Positions 53,949 to 63,337 of a stretch of 64,000 nt of DNA are shown here, piece by piece. The stretch is from a bacterium (GTDB taxonomy: Bacteria; Electryoneota; RPQS01), in assembly GCA_016721565.1 (NCBI GenBank), contig JADKHW010000006.1, positions 1-64,000 on the forward strand, written 5' to 3'. A program made the translations under genes and the position numbers. Numbering within the stretch: position 1 is the stretch's first letter; each line of letters starts with the position of its first letter. The notes under the pieces were generated by a model. It saw nothing but the letters and a program-made list of their open reading frames with translations. It made no database searches and was not told the origin of the DNA.

Positions 53949-55485
53949 TACATCTTCACAAAAAGACGTCTCGATCATCATTCCTGTTTTTAACCGCTGC
54001 GACTTGACTGAGCGCTGCTTAGAGTCAATTGCGCGTAGTGCGAGCCACGCAAGCTACGAAGTCATTGTTGTGGATAATGCTTCCACGGACAGGACCGCAG
54101 AATTGCTGGCCGACATTGATGGAGATATTACTGTAATCACGAATAAGACCAATGAAGGGTTTGCCTCCGCGTGCAATCGAGGTGCCCGTCTCGCTAACGG
54201 CGAGTATCTTTTGTTTCTAAACAACGATACCGAAGTCGCGGACGATTTCCTCGATAAGTTGATTCACGCCGCCGAGCAAACATCCAGTGCCGGTGCTGTG
54301 GGTTGCAAGCTGCTGTTCCCTGACGGCAAGACTCAACATGCAGGCATCGCATTCAACGAGGAAAACACTCCTTATCACATCTTTCATGGATTTCCTGCGG
54401 ATCATCCTGCGGTGAACACTTCGCGCGAAATGGCTGCGGTCACTGCGGCATGCATGTTGATAAAGCACGCGACATTTGAGTCCGCAGGTAGATTCGATAC
54501 GTCATATCGCAATGGATTTGAGGATGTTGATTTATGCTTAAAGCTCAAGCAAAGGGGCTACAAGAACATCTATTGTGCTGACTGTGAAATCACACATCAC
54601 GAAGAATCCAGCGAAGGTCGAAAGGTGCACGATGCCGAAAATATGCTACTCTTCGCGACGCGTTGGGGCGGCACTTCACTTCAAGATGACGAGAAATACC
54701 TTGCTGCATATGGTCTGACCATTCGCTGGGGAAAGAATGGTGGCCGCTATGAAAACGTTGCGCCAACCACCACAACGGATACCTCTTTGGAGTCACTTGA
54801 CGGTCAAACTCTGCTCGATCTCGCACAGAAGAAATACCTTGAAGGCAAGCATGACGAAGCAGCTCAAGTATTGAACCGAATTGTCGCCAAGCATTTGACA
54901 ATTGGCAAAGACGACGAATTTGAAACGTGGCAACTTCTTGGCAATTGCATGGCGCGTCTGAACCGCGCAGAAGATGCTGAAAAAGCCTACTTGCAGGCGG
55001 CTGAAGCGAATATGGAATCCGAGCGTCCCTTCTTGGGTTTGGGTTCTGTCGCCATGCTGCAAGAAAACTGGACTGCCGCTCAATACGGGTTCCTGGCAGC
55101 TTTGTCGCGCAACCCGAACACGATGCGCGCCGAGTTTGGTCTTGGGATCAGCCTTGCCGCGCGCAATCAGCATGAGAATGCGGTCAAGCATTTCAAGCGT
55201 GTGGTGTCACAAGACCCACGCAACAGCGAAGCTGTGTTCTATCTGTATCGTTCAGCGATGGAGACCTCGCAGCCGCAAGTGGCTATTGCCGCGCTGTCAC
55301 AATATCTCGAGAATTGCCCCGAAGATGTTGATTTCTGGTTCCACCTGTCCGGAGCATTATGGAAAGCTGAGTCGCTCGACGACGCGATCGACGTCTGCAA
55401 GAAAGTACTCGAAATGAACCCACAGCATGTCGACGCTCAGAGCACGTTGCGTTACATGGAACAACGTGTTGCCGCAACGGTCTAA
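53935..55485 (+). CDS. GT2 glycosyltransferase with TPR tail
   Basis: A 516-residue protein. Residues 8-245 are a GT-A/GT2 domain: SIIIPVFNRCDLTERCLESI, VVDNASTDRTAELL, NEGFASACNRGARLANGEYL, the metal-binding LLFLNNDTEV, and acceptor-side FRNGFEDVD-like SYRNGFEDVDLCLKLKQRGY. Residues 285-516 are about six tetratricopeptide repeats (for example AWQLLGNCMARLNRAEDAEK-like segments). TPR tails in glycosyltransferases commonly hold the protein acceptor, which fits flagellin modification. It overlaps both neighbours. Confidence 0.88.
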   Translation: MPLSSTSSQKDVSIIIPVFNRCDLTERCLESIARSASHASYEVIVVDNASTDRTAELLADIDGDITVITNKTNEGFASACNRGARLANGEYLLFLNNDTEVADDFLDKLIHAAEQTSSAGAVGCKLLFPDGKTQHAGIAFNEENTPYHIFHGFPADHPAVNTSREMAAVTAACMLIKHATFESAGRFDTSYRNGFEDVDLCLKLKQRGYKNIYCADCEITHHEESSEGRKVHDAENMLLFATRWGGTSLQDDEKYLAAYGLTIRWGKNGGRYENVAPTTTTDTSLESLDGQTLLDLAQKKYLEGKHDEAAQVLNRIVAKHLTIGKDDEFETWQLLGNCMARLNRAEDAEKAYLQAAEANMESERPFLGLGSVAMLQENWTAAQYGFLAALSRNPNTMRAEFGLGISLAARNQHENAVKHFKRVVSQDPRNSEAVFYLYRSAMETSQPQVAIAALSQYLENCPEDVDFWFHLSGALWKAESLDDAIDVCKKVLEMNPQHVDAQSTLRYMEQRVAATV

Positions 55486-58243
55486 AATACTCGTTATTCA
55501 ATGGGCACGATTGGGCGATTTGTTCCATTCGCGTCCACTTTGTGCATTCGCGTTGCGAGAGTATTGTCCCGCAGACGTGACTCTTTGCTGTGATGAACGC
55601 TATGAGTCTGTCGTTCGCGAGTTCCCAGAAGTCGATGACGTGCTGCCCGTGAACCTTGGCAACTTCACTGCTCAACTTAGAACAGATGCATCGTTGCCAG
55701 AAGCCCTTGCGGATCTGGTCGATCTCCAGCACCTCTTGCAATCCTATGACGTCGTTATCAATCTGACAAATCACGCGTCAGCAATTCAGTTTGCGCAAAC
55801 GGTGGATGCATCGATAAAACTTGGTTACGGTTTTGACTCAACGGGTGCTCTCGGTGAATTTGAGAAAGCAGTCCAAAACAAGCAATCTCGCAAACATGTC
55901 GCGACCATTTGGGCGTCCTTAATTACCGCAAACTCCGACCTTGTTCCGCTTATGACCGTTGGAACCGATGTCACAATGCAAGCGGAGCGGATGGTTGCAA
56001 TTGTGTGTGACGCTGGAAGTAAAGAACGCAGTTTGTCGGCTGAGACAATCGAGCAAATAATCGAGACTGTGTGCAAGCGTGGTGTAACAAATGTTGTATT
56101 GTTAGGCTCGACCACGTTTCCTCCAATTACAAAACACTCATGTGTTACAGATATGCGAGGCTTGACTTCACTTTTCGAGCTGAGAACATTGTTAGGCAAT
56201 GCTGAATTCGTAATAGGCCCCGACACTGGCGCGCTTCACTTTGCAGCCGCACTCGGAAAGCAAGTTCTTGGAATCTACCTTGACGGTGCATCACCTGACG
56301 TTACCGGGCCGCTTACCTCAATGGCTCATTCAGTTGTTGCGGCCGTTCAAGACGAAGTATTTCAAAGCGATTTGCGTTCAACCATGAGTGATTGGCTTGA
56401 CAGTGCTTCAACTCGACTACAATTGGCGCCGGCTATTTCGCATGCGAGTCATTGCCCATTGTCAATAGTCATCGCCGAGTATGGCCAAACACATTACACG
56501 GACAAGCTGCTTAAATGCTTAGAGGCCTGTACGTTGCCTGTCGGCAGTGAGATTATCGTAATGAGCAGTCGTCTTGACAAATTCGATTTGCAGATGGCTA
56601 TGGCTCGACACAATATTATTAAAGATGCGACAGGTAAGAAACGAAGTTTTGCTGAAGTCTGCAACCGCGGGGCTCTGCTTGCACGCGGTGAGTGGCTGCT
56701 GTTTCTTAACGATGACTGTGAAATCGAGACTTCTTCATTCGCTACTCTTTGGAAATCTCGCGCAACCAACACCGTTGTCGGTCCCATTCTAAGAAACTGG
56801 GATGGAACAATTCAATCCGCAGGGTTTTCCTATGATGGAAACGAAGTACGTGAAGTGTGTCCTACTGGCCTCAATTCAAAAGGCACGATTCACGGTGTTA
56901 GTGCCGCAGCGATGCTCGTTAGTCGAAATGCGTTCTATTTTCTGGGTGGATTCGACACAGGTTTTCAAAATGGCTACGAAGATGTCGATCTATGCCTGCG
57001 TGCTCAGATGTGTGGACTTTCTATAAAGGTCGCTGGTTGTAATGTTACACATTTCAAGGGTTCATCTCCAGAGCGTTTTCAGTGTGACAATGAGAATCTC
57101 AATCGCCTGAATCAGAGGTGGCGCGCAAAGAAGTTGCGCAAGAATGAATCATCGCAGCTTTCACAATCTGCAACTCCATTGGTGATTTTCTCGGATGAGT
57201 TGCAGGAAAGTGCTGGAGCGTTGTTGAGATGGGTTGATCCACTAAAGCGCTGCGGACTACGTTTGGGCAAGGATTTTAGCTGGCTGAATACCGCTAATAC
57301 CGACGAAGGGTCGGCGCGAGTTGCACTCCAAAATGCGTTGGCAGTCATCGTGTTTCGCGCAGTGTCAAATGACTCATTACGCGCGCTGATCCTGAACTGG
57401 CAAGCGGAGCATAGCGGACCGCTTTGCTACGACTGTGACGATCTCCTGATCGGAAGATTCCCGAAAGGATCGCCCCGGGAGCAGGCGCGGCGAGCATATG
57501 AAAACGGAGTTTGCGAAATAGTGGCACATGCCGACATTGTGACGGTGCCTAACAAGTATCTGCTTGAACAGTTTGCCGGAACTCCGGCAATGCAAATTGT
57601 GATCAACACTGTGCCGTTGCAAATCCACCTTGCCACATGCGCCAAACGGCACGCTTTCAAAGAGTTTCGCATAGGTTATGCCGGTAGCAGAGTACACCAG
57701 ACTGATTTTGCATTTGTCGCACCTGCACTTGAACAACTACTCGATGCCGATGAGTCAATTAAATTTTATTGGTGGGGCGCGCATCCCGCAGGATTGAGCA
57801 ATCATCCACAAGTACGCAGAGGCGGCGATTGGCTATCGGACTATTCGTCGCACGTTCGCCGGATTCAAAATGCAAATATCGATTTGTGGATTGCACCACT
57901 TGGCGATGCTCCCCACAATTCAATGCGAAGCGCAATCAAGGCATTCGAGTACATCGGCTGTGGCGCTCCTTGCCTCTTCTCTAACGTAGATCCGTTTCGA
58001 CGTGAACTTGGCTCCGTTACTCCTCATTTACTTGTTGAAAACACAACGGATGCCTGGTCAGAAGCCATTGAGCATTGGCGTACCGCGGATGAGCTGTCGA
58101 CATACCACTCCGAATTGGCAAGCGCGCGCGTGCTAATCGCGCAATTGTCGCAAGATAGAACATCTTATCGTCAGTTCATAAAAATGTTGCGGCAACATTC
58201 ACCTTCATACCTGAAGCGCACACGCGGCGAACTTGTTGTATGA
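55427..58243 (+). CDS. Three-domain glycosyltransferase (GT9-like, GT2, GT4-like)
   Basis: A protein of up to 938 residues. Numbered from ATG 55427: a GT9/heptosyltransferase-like unit (20-320; ILVIQWARLGDLFHSRPLCA, FVIGPDTGALHFAAALGKQV), a GT2 unit (345-570; LLFLNDDCEIE, FQNGYEDVDLCLRAQMCG) and a GT-B unit (583-930; CYDCDDLLIGRF, IGYAGSRVHQTDF, FEYIGCGAPCLFSN). The start is uncertain: ATG 55427 overlaps the previous gene by 59 nt and GTG 55466 is an alternative closer to the first strand. The stop overlaps the Maf-like gene by four nt. Such a triple fusion is unusual. Confidence 0.85.
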   Translation: MSTLRARCVTWNNVLPQRSKILVIQWARLGDLFHSRPLCAFALREYCPADVTLCCDERYESVVREFPEVDDVLPVNLGNFTAQLRTDASLPEALADLVDLQHLLQSYDVVINLTNHASAIQFAQTVDASIKLGYGFDSTGALGEFEKAVQNKQSRKHVATIWASLITANSDLVPLMTVGTDVTMQAERMVAIVCDAGSKERSLSAETIEQIIETVCKRGVTNVVLLGSTTFPPITKHSCVTDMRGLTSLFELRTLLGNAEFVIGPDTGALHFAAALGKQVLGIYLDGASPDVTGPLTSMAHSVVAAVQDEVFQSDLRSTMSDWLDSASTRLQLAPAISHASHCPLSIVIAEYGQTHYTDKLLKCLEACTLPVGSEIIVMSSRLDKFDLQMAMARHNIIKDATGKKRSFAEVCNRGALLARGEWLLFLNDDCEIETSSFATLWKSRATNTVVGPILRNWDGTIQSAGFSYDGNEVREVCPTGLNSKGTIHGVSAAAMLVSRNAFYFLGGFDTGFQNGYEDVDLCLRAQMCGLSIKVAGCNVTHFKGSSPERFQCDNENLNRLNQRWRAKKLRKNESSQLSQSATPLVIFSDELQESAGALLRWVDPLKRCGLRLGKDFSWLNTANTDEGSARVALQNALAVIVFRAVSNDSLRALILNWQAEHSGPLCYDCDDLLIGRFPKGSPREQARRAYENGVCEIVAHADIVTVPNKYLLEQFAGTPAMQIVINTVPLQIHLATCAKRHAFKEFRIGYAGSRVHQTDFAFVAPALEQLLDADESIKFYWWGAHPAGLSNHPQVRRGGDWLSDYSSHVRRIQNANIDLWIAPLGDAPHNSMRSAIKAFEYIGCGAPCLFSNVDPFRRELGSVTPHLLVENTTDAWSEAIEHWRTADELSTYHSELASARVLIAQLSQDRTSYRQFIKMLRQHSPSYLKRTRGELVV

Positions 58244-59409
58244 CAAATCGCTTTACGACACGCACAACGCCGTCTGGCCATGTAACTGCTTTACACAACT
58301 GCGGAACATTGATTCATAGTGCACAAGACCCGCTTGCCGAAGCTGAGGCAATTGCATCGTTGCTTGCGCCTGAAGAGCATGAGTTGTTTGTAGTAATCGG
58401 TAATGGACTTGGATACCTGAGTAGAGCATTGAGCCGACGCAGCCTTAAGTGTGTAACTATTGAGCTATTCGCGGATCTTTTCGAACTATCCTTGGAAACT
58501 AATTGCAATGCGGCAGACAAACTCTGTGGGAACAGCGAAGAGTTGATGACTATTTTAGGTCAATACGGTTACGGAGCCAACATTGTTATACTACCGTACA
58601 TCATGTCGCTTCGTTCAGAACTTTCGAATGACTTGCGATCACTTGTCGAAGAGCTTCAAGTAACGCTACAATCCCAGCGCGTTTACAAGTGTATGATTGA
58701 CCGAAATATTGAGACAAATCGGGCGCAGTTCTCAATGCTGGAAAGGCTGTATATACAAGAGCAGCAATCCTGCAAACTCGCAATTGCAGTTGGCTCCGGC
58801 CCAACGCTTGATGCATGCATGCAGATTCTTGCAGAGAGGCGCGATGAATTGCTACTCGTTGCAGCTTCCGGTGCGGTTCCAGTTCTTAGCAAGAACGGAA
58901 TTCGTCCGGACTGGATCGTGGCAATGGAGGCGCGCAACAGCATTGTAACCGATTTAGAAATGGCTGATCACGCAAGCAAGGTGCTGGTCTTTCCTTGGAC
59001 GCACCCATCTGTGCTAAACGATGATTGCCTCACACTTGTCGCTGCAAACGAGTCCGACGGCATTTGTACAAGCGGAGGTTCAACAGGCCTGGCCGCGACA
59101 GACTTTGTCTCAATGCTAACGCCTGGCGCAATTTTCATGATAGGCATGGACATGTGTGATAGCCAAGGTGAGTACTCCGCAGGAGTTGCGCGCACAACTG
59201 CAAATGGCACAATCGGTGCATCGAAATTCAACATCATGCGCGCGGCCGCGAGTCGCTGGGCGTGTTTGCAGGACAAACGAGTATATCACATGGTAATGCC
59301 GGGCGGTGCACAAATAAGTGGTGCGCATAAGTTGTATCCAATGGAACTTGCAACGGCTTTGCAACGCGAAAGTAATGAAATTCCTGAACACTTGGAAGCA
59401 CACGTATGA
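58240..59409 (+). CDS. Maf/DUF115-like protein (motility accessory factor family)
   Basis: A 389-residue protein. An N-terminal Rossmann-like part (HELFVVIGNGLGYLSRALSR) is followed by the DUF115 core with the nucleotide-sugar motif LAIAVGSGPTLDACM (about 178-192), AASGAVPVLSKNGIRPDWIV and TGGSTGLAA-like SGGSTGLAATDFVSML. In Campylobacter, Helicobacter, Aeromonas and Clostridium, Maf proteins attach nonulosonic acids to flagellin. Its place among glycosyltransferases between flgL and a flagellin gene supports that role. No nonulosonate synthesis genes are visible. Confidence 0.82.
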   Translation: MTNRFTTRTTPSGHVTALHNCGTLIHSAQDPLAEAEAIASLLAPEEHELFVVIGNGLGYLSRALSRRSLKCVTIELFADLFELSLETNCNAADKLCGNSEELMTILGQYGYGANIVILPYIMSLRSELSNDLRSLVEELQVTLQSQRVYKCMIDRNIETNRAQFSMLERLYIQEQQSCKLAIAVGSGPTLDACMQILAERRDELLLVAASGAVPVLSKNGIRPDWIVAMEARNSIVTDLEMADHASKVLVFPWTHPSVLNDDCLTLVAANESDGICTSGGSTGLAATDFVSMLTPGAIFMIGMDMCDSQGEYSAGVARTTANGTIGASKFNIMRAAASRWACLQDKRVYHMVMPGGAQISGAHKLYPMELATALQRESNEIPEHLEAHV

Positions 59410-60710
59410 TTTCATTACGCAAAAATTCTATTGATACGGCCACGCCGCAGCTCAAAATTGTTGTCCCAACACCGCTTTACGGCGGTAGTTTGCCCATCGC
59501 GTATCATGCGGCGGACGCATTTATCGAGCTTGGCCATACGTGCGACGTACTCCGATTAGACGAGCAGCACTCGCTTTTTGAATCATTGGGTACGGATGTT
59601 GAGGATAATGCGGGCAAAAGGTTAAAGAGTCGTTTTGCGGAGCTGCTTGCGGATTATGTCGTTGAGCGTGCCATTCAAACTAAAGCTGACTTGGTCTGGT
59701 ACACCGCGCAATCACCGGTGTCTATCGCTTCGCTGAGAAGATTACACGATGCCGGTATCAAGGCAACATTGTGGTTCGTAGAGGACGTGCGAAGATTTGA
59801 TTACTGGAAGCATATCGTACGCGAGTTTGATCTTGTGTTTTCAATTCAGGTTGGCCCGGCCGCTGATGCGATCCGCCAAGCTGGTGCTCGTCAAGTCGTC
59901 TATTTGCCCATGGCGGCAAACGTCGCCATTCACCGGCCCATGATGCTCTCGCACGAGCATCAGCAGCGCTACGGATCGCAAGTCTCGTTTGTCGGAGCAG
60001 GCTATCCTAACCGCGTAGCGCTCTTTACCGAGCTTGAATTGGCCAATCTTAAGTTGTGGGGAAATGATTGGCCAAGTGCCTGGACGGAACGCTTGCAGGA
60101 GTCCGGTCGCAGAGTCTCAACGGAAGAGACTGCGGTGATCTACAACGCTTCTGCGATCAACCTAAACATTCACAGCGCTGTCAGCGGTAATGTTTTAGAG
60201 TGTGGTGATTTTGTAAATCCTCGAACGTTTGAGATTGCCGCATGCGGAGGCTTTCAGATTGTCAATCGCCAATCACCACTATGTGACCTGTTTGGCGAAT
60301 CGGAACTCTGCATTGTTGACGATGAAGCTGAGCTTAAGAGTGCATTAACACATTTCACCAGCAACCAGCGCGCTCGCAATAAGATGGCAGAAGCCTCGAG
60401 GTTACGAGTCATGCGCGAGCACACCTATGTGCATCGAATGAAAACCGCGCTCAATTATGTGTTTCATTCGACTATCCAGGCACCGAGGATGGCTGCTGTT
60501 GCGACGATGGCAGATCTGAAGGTCGCCGCGCACGGCGATCAGGATATGCAGAAGTTCCTCGCGCAATTTACGGACACTGAGCCGGCGACTCTGCAAAAGC
60601 TTGTCGACAAAGTGTCCAAGGATCAGCATACCCTGTCGCGCGCGGAACTGATCGTCATGCTCATGCACGAGTTTCGCAATTGGGGAGTCGAAAAAGGTGT
60701 TATTCAATGA
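59406..60710 (+). CDS. CgeB-like glycosyltransferase
   Basis: A 434-residue GT-B protein of the CgeB/DUF3880 type: KIVVPTPLYGGSLPIAYHAA near the start, ADLVWYTAQSPVSIASLRRL, TLWFVEDVRRFDYWKHIVRE, then VSFVGAGYPNRVALFTEL and the donor-site region VNPRTFEIAACGGFQIVNRQ. Residues 355-434 form a separate helical tail (MADLKVAAHGDQDMQKFLAQ ... LSRAELIVMLMHEFRNWGVE) not needed for the fold. ATG overlaps at both ends (four nt each) show tight coupling. Confidence 0.85.
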   Translation: MISLRKNSIDTATPQLKIVVPTPLYGGSLPIAYHAADAFIELGHTCDVLRLDEQHSLFESLGTDVEDNAGKRLKSRFAELLADYVVERAIQTKADLVWYTAQSPVSIASLRRLHDAGIKATLWFVEDVRRFDYWKHIVREFDLVFSIQVGPAADAIRQAGARQVVYLPMAANVAIHRPMMLSHEHQQRYGSQVSFVGAGYPNRVALFTELELANLKLWGNDWPSAWTERLQESGRRVSTEETAVIYNASAINLNIHSAVSGNVLECGDFVNPRTFEIAACGGFQIVNRQSPLCDLFGESELCIVDDEAELKSALTHFTSNQRARNKMAEASRLRVMREHTYVHRMKTALNYVFHSTIQAPRMAAVATMADLKVAAHGDQDMQKFLAQFTDTEPATLQKLVDKVSKDQHTLSRAELIVMLMHEFRNWGVEKGVIQ

Positions 60711-62266
60711 GTCGTCGGGCTTTGGTCATCGCCGTCACCAGACTTGGCGATATCATCCAAACCGAGCCGATGGTTCGTGCGTTGAAAGCTGAGGGGCGCT
60801 TTGATAAAGCAACGGTTCTTGTCGAACGATCTTTCGCCGACATCGCAGGTAGAATAACTAGCGCTGATGAACTGAAGTGCATTGACTTTGAAGCCATTCT
60901 TGGTCGACTTGACCGATCCTGTGCCGCGCTTCCTATGCGAGAATATCTTGCGCTTGCTGATTGGCTTCTGCGCAACAGTTTCGATACTGTATATAACGTC
61001 ACGCACTCGAGGCCGTCGATGATGCTGGCTGCATTGGCAAGTCATGAAACACAAGGTGTGACGCTCGACCAACAAGGGATGCAGGTTGTCAATAATCGCT
61101 GGCTTCAGTACTTCTTCGCGACAAATTTGGCGCGTCCGTGGTGTTCTTTCAATTTGGTTGACATTTATGTCAATGCCGTTGACCCATTAGTCGCACAGTC
61201 AGAACGCAAACCCCAATTGGTTTCAGGCGGCGCGCGTGACAAGAGAACTTTGAAATTCAATGATGGAGAGGTGTTGCTTCATGTTGGAGCCTCTAAGTCT
61301 GACAAGCAGTGGCCTCTTGAGAAGTTTGTTGTGCTGAGTCAATATTTGCTTGACCGTGGTTTGAGTGTGACACTACTCGGCGGTGGAAAGTCCGAGGCGA
61401 TCAGCCGTGCATTTCCTGCGCACAAGAACTTCCAGGACTTGCTCGGAATGACGTCCATTGGTGACTTGTTTGACCTTTGTCAAAACGCAAGCCTTTTGGT
61501 GTCTGCTGACTCCGGTCCCGTTCACGTTGCTGCCGCGTGTGACCTGCCAATCATCGCCATTGAAGGCGGATCGGCGCACGGCTTTGAGACGGCGCCTTAT
61601 AAGGTAGGTTCAATCGTCATTCAGCCCCACCTTGACAGAGTGATGTCCCGCAGACCGACCAAGCATGCAACCTCTGCTTCTTCTGATTTGGTTAGCGTGG
61701 AAACAGTCATTTCGGCGATTGACTTCTTAGCGGGTGGATCGGATCAAATCACTTCATCGCCGCAGTGCACGGTTTATGAAACGATAAACGGTGAAAATGT
61801 ACCTGGATTAGATTTGCGTGCAATTAGCGGAAGCAATTCAGAGTACGAAGAGTGGCAGCAGAGGCTGAGACGATTCTGGTGGCGCGTTGGCGGAGGCCAC
61901 TCGTCCTGCAATAGTCAACCAGCCAACGACTTGACATCCTGCGCTATGGCTTCGGCAAAGGCAGCAAGACTCATTTCGCAAGCCGGAAACAATTTCACGT
62001 CGCTTGAAGAAAGTGCTGCAAGTTTGAGCGCAACGGAGCACTCCCTAACTAAAATGATTGAAGCTTATCCACCGCTGCATCACTTGAACTTTTTTCTGCA
62101 AATTGCGCGCTCAAGTGTTCATGGAGAATTGCCGCATGAACAGGCTCAAGAACTTGAAAAGCTCTACGATGATGTCGCGGAGGCAGCAGCCGAGTTGGAG
62201 CTAACTCCGAGTCATCGATCAGTTAAGAAACAGTATAATTCAAATAGTGAGAAGGTACCAGCATGA
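60707..62266 (+). CDS. GT9 (heptosyltransferase-like) enzyme with unassigned C-terminal helical domain
   Basis: A 519-residue protein; ATG 60707 is chosen because it overlaps the upstream stop (ATGA) and starts at the family sequence RRALVIAVTRLGDIIQTEPM. The GT9 domain (1-345) has LHVGASKSDKQWPLEKFVVL and the donor-site block LVSADSGPVHVAAACDLPII. The last 160 residues are a separate helical region (SEYEEWQQRLRRFWWRVGGG ... LPHEQAQELEKLYDDVAEAA). A second GT9-type unit is fused in the 55427 gene. Substrate unknown. Confidence 0.87.
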   Translation: MSRRALVIAVTRLGDIIQTEPMVRALKAEGRFDKATVLVERSFADIAGRITSADELKCIDFEAILGRLDRSCAALPMREYLALADWLLRNSFDTVYNVTHSRPSMMLAALASHETQGVTLDQQGMQVVNNRWLQYFFATNLARPWCSFNLVDIYVNAVDPLVAQSERKPQLVSGGARDKRTLKFNDGEVLLHVGASKSDKQWPLEKFVVLSQYLLDRGLSVTLLGGGKSEAISRAFPAHKNFQDLLGMTSIGDLFDLCQNASLLVSADSGPVHVAAACDLPIIAIEGGSAHGFETAPYKVGSIVIQPHLDRVMSRRPTKHATSASSDLVSVETVISAIDFLAGGSDQITSSPQCTVYETINGENVPGLDLRAISGSNSEYEEWQQRLRRFWWRVGGGHSSCNSQPANDLTSCAMASAKAARLISQAGNNFTSLEESAASLSATEHSLTKMIEAYPPLHHLNFFLQIARSSVHGELPHEQAQELEKLYDDVAEAAAELELTPSHRSVKKQYNSNSEKVPA

Positions 62267-62877
62267 AGATATTCATGAACGGTCTAGAACTTGGCCGGGA
62301 GGCAACCGGTGAAATGGAAGTGGGGCAGGTCTTGTCCGAGATCCAGAGTGAAATCCATGCCGGTGGGAAAATTCTGCTTGGCGCAAGCATTGACGGTGTC
62401 GCGATCGAAAAAGGCTTTCGTCGTCGCCGTCAACTCGCAACGCCGGTGACCCGAGTCAATAAACTTGAGTTGATGATTCAAGATCCCGAGGCAGTTTCGG
62501 AGCAAATCTTAAAGGACTCTCTGCAAATCTATCGGCAACTTCAACATGAGGTACCTGTTCTGGCGACTCGCTTTCGTATGGGCGATGAGTTCACCGCAAA
62601 TCAGCAACTCGCGGACGTGTTAGATCGTCTCACGCTGTCGCTAAAAGGTTCCTCAATGGCGCTAAAACAGCGGCCCTTAAATTCAAATTTACAAGGAAGA
62701 TTGAACCAAGCAGGCGGCGAATTGATGCCTGTTCTGGATCGCGTATTGGCCGCTCAAACTGCCGGAGATTACACCGCTTTGGCCGACCAGCTTGAATACA
62801 AACTTCCAACAGCGCTTAAGAATTGTTTCGACTGCATGTTGCAAGCAACTGAAACTCAAACTGTAGCCCCGAGATAA
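62263..62877 (+). CDS. Uncharacterised 204-residue protein before the flagellin unit
   Basis: Starts four nt inside the GT9 gene and so belongs to the glycosylation operon. Residues 1-75 look like a small beta-grasp-type unit (MKIFMNGLELGREATGEMEV, GQVLSEIQSEIHAGGKILLG, ASIDGVAIE). Residues 80-200 are predicted helices (ISEQ-type EQILKDSLQIYRQLQHEVPV, QQLADVLDRLTLSLKGSSMA, YTALADQLEYKLPTALKNCF), the size and pattern of a helical-bundle chaperone. The family is not recognised. A flagellin chaperone or glycosylation adaptor is possible but unproven. Confidence 0.65.
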   Translation: MKIFMNGLELGREATGEMEVGQVLSEIQSEIHAGGKILLGASIDGVAIEKGFRRRRQLATPVTRVNKLELMIQDPEAVSEQILKDSLQIYRQLQHEVPVLATRFRMGDEFTANQQLADVLDRLTLSLKGSSMALKQRPLNSNLQGRLNQAGGELMPVLDRVLAAQTAGDYTALADQLEYKLPTALKNCFDCMLQATETQTVAPR

Positions 62878-62895
62878 TGGACCCATGTCGCAAAT

Positions 62896-62923
62896 TAAAG
62901 CTTTGCGGTGAGTATTCCGATAA
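62896..62923 (+). promoter_or_regulatory. Sigma-28 (FliA) promoter of the MerR-flagellin unit
   Basis: TAAAGCTT begins at 62896; TAAA is followed by 16 nt and TCCGATAA (62916-62923), against the consensus TAAA-N15/16-GCCGATAA. A start near 62930 leaves a leader of about 33 nt to the MerR-like gene. Flagellin genes are classic FliA targets. Confidence 0.8.
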
Positions 62924-62962
62924 CCAGAGTGTAAGGAATCTGAATCATCTGGAGTACTTGAC

Positions 62963-63337
62963 ATGAAGCATGAAGAAATCTTGACCGTGCCCCGCGCACG
63001 GTCTCCAAAGGCACCAAAGCTATACTCAATCGGGCAGGTTCACGCCATCACCGGTATTCCCAAGCCGACAATCCGTTACTGGGAAAAAGAGTTTGAAAGC
63101 TATTTGGAACCGCTGCGCACAACTGGCAATCAACGTCGCTACGACGACAAGTCCATTGCAGATCTGGAAAAGATCAACTATCTGGTGAAGGTTCAGGGCT
63201 ACACCCTGGACGGCGCGAAGCGCAAACTTGAACTGCTGCGCAAAGTTGACGTTGAACGTCAGCACAGCAACGACCCGATGGCGGAACTGGCCCGCGCAAT
63301 GTCAGACTATCTACTTAAGAAGTTGTCCCGCGATTAG
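62963..63337 (+). CDS. MerR-family transcriptional regulator upstream of flagellin
   Basis: A 124-residue protein with an N-terminal MerR winged helix (KLYSIGQVHAITGIPKPTIR, then YWEKEF, and GNQRRYDDKSIADLEKINYL then VKVQGYTLDGAKRKLELL). The C-terminal part is short with no metal- or ligand-binding cysteines. It is the first gene behind the sigma-28 promoter and is 29 nt from the flagellin ATG. It might regulate flagellin or glycosylation genes; targets are not visible. Confidence 0.88.
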   Translation: MKHEEILTVPRARSPKAPKLYSIGQVHAITGIPKPTIRYWEKEFESYLEPLRTTGNQRRYDDKSIADLEKINYLVKVQGYTLDGAKRKLELLRKVDVERQHSNDPMAELARAMSDYLLKKLSRD

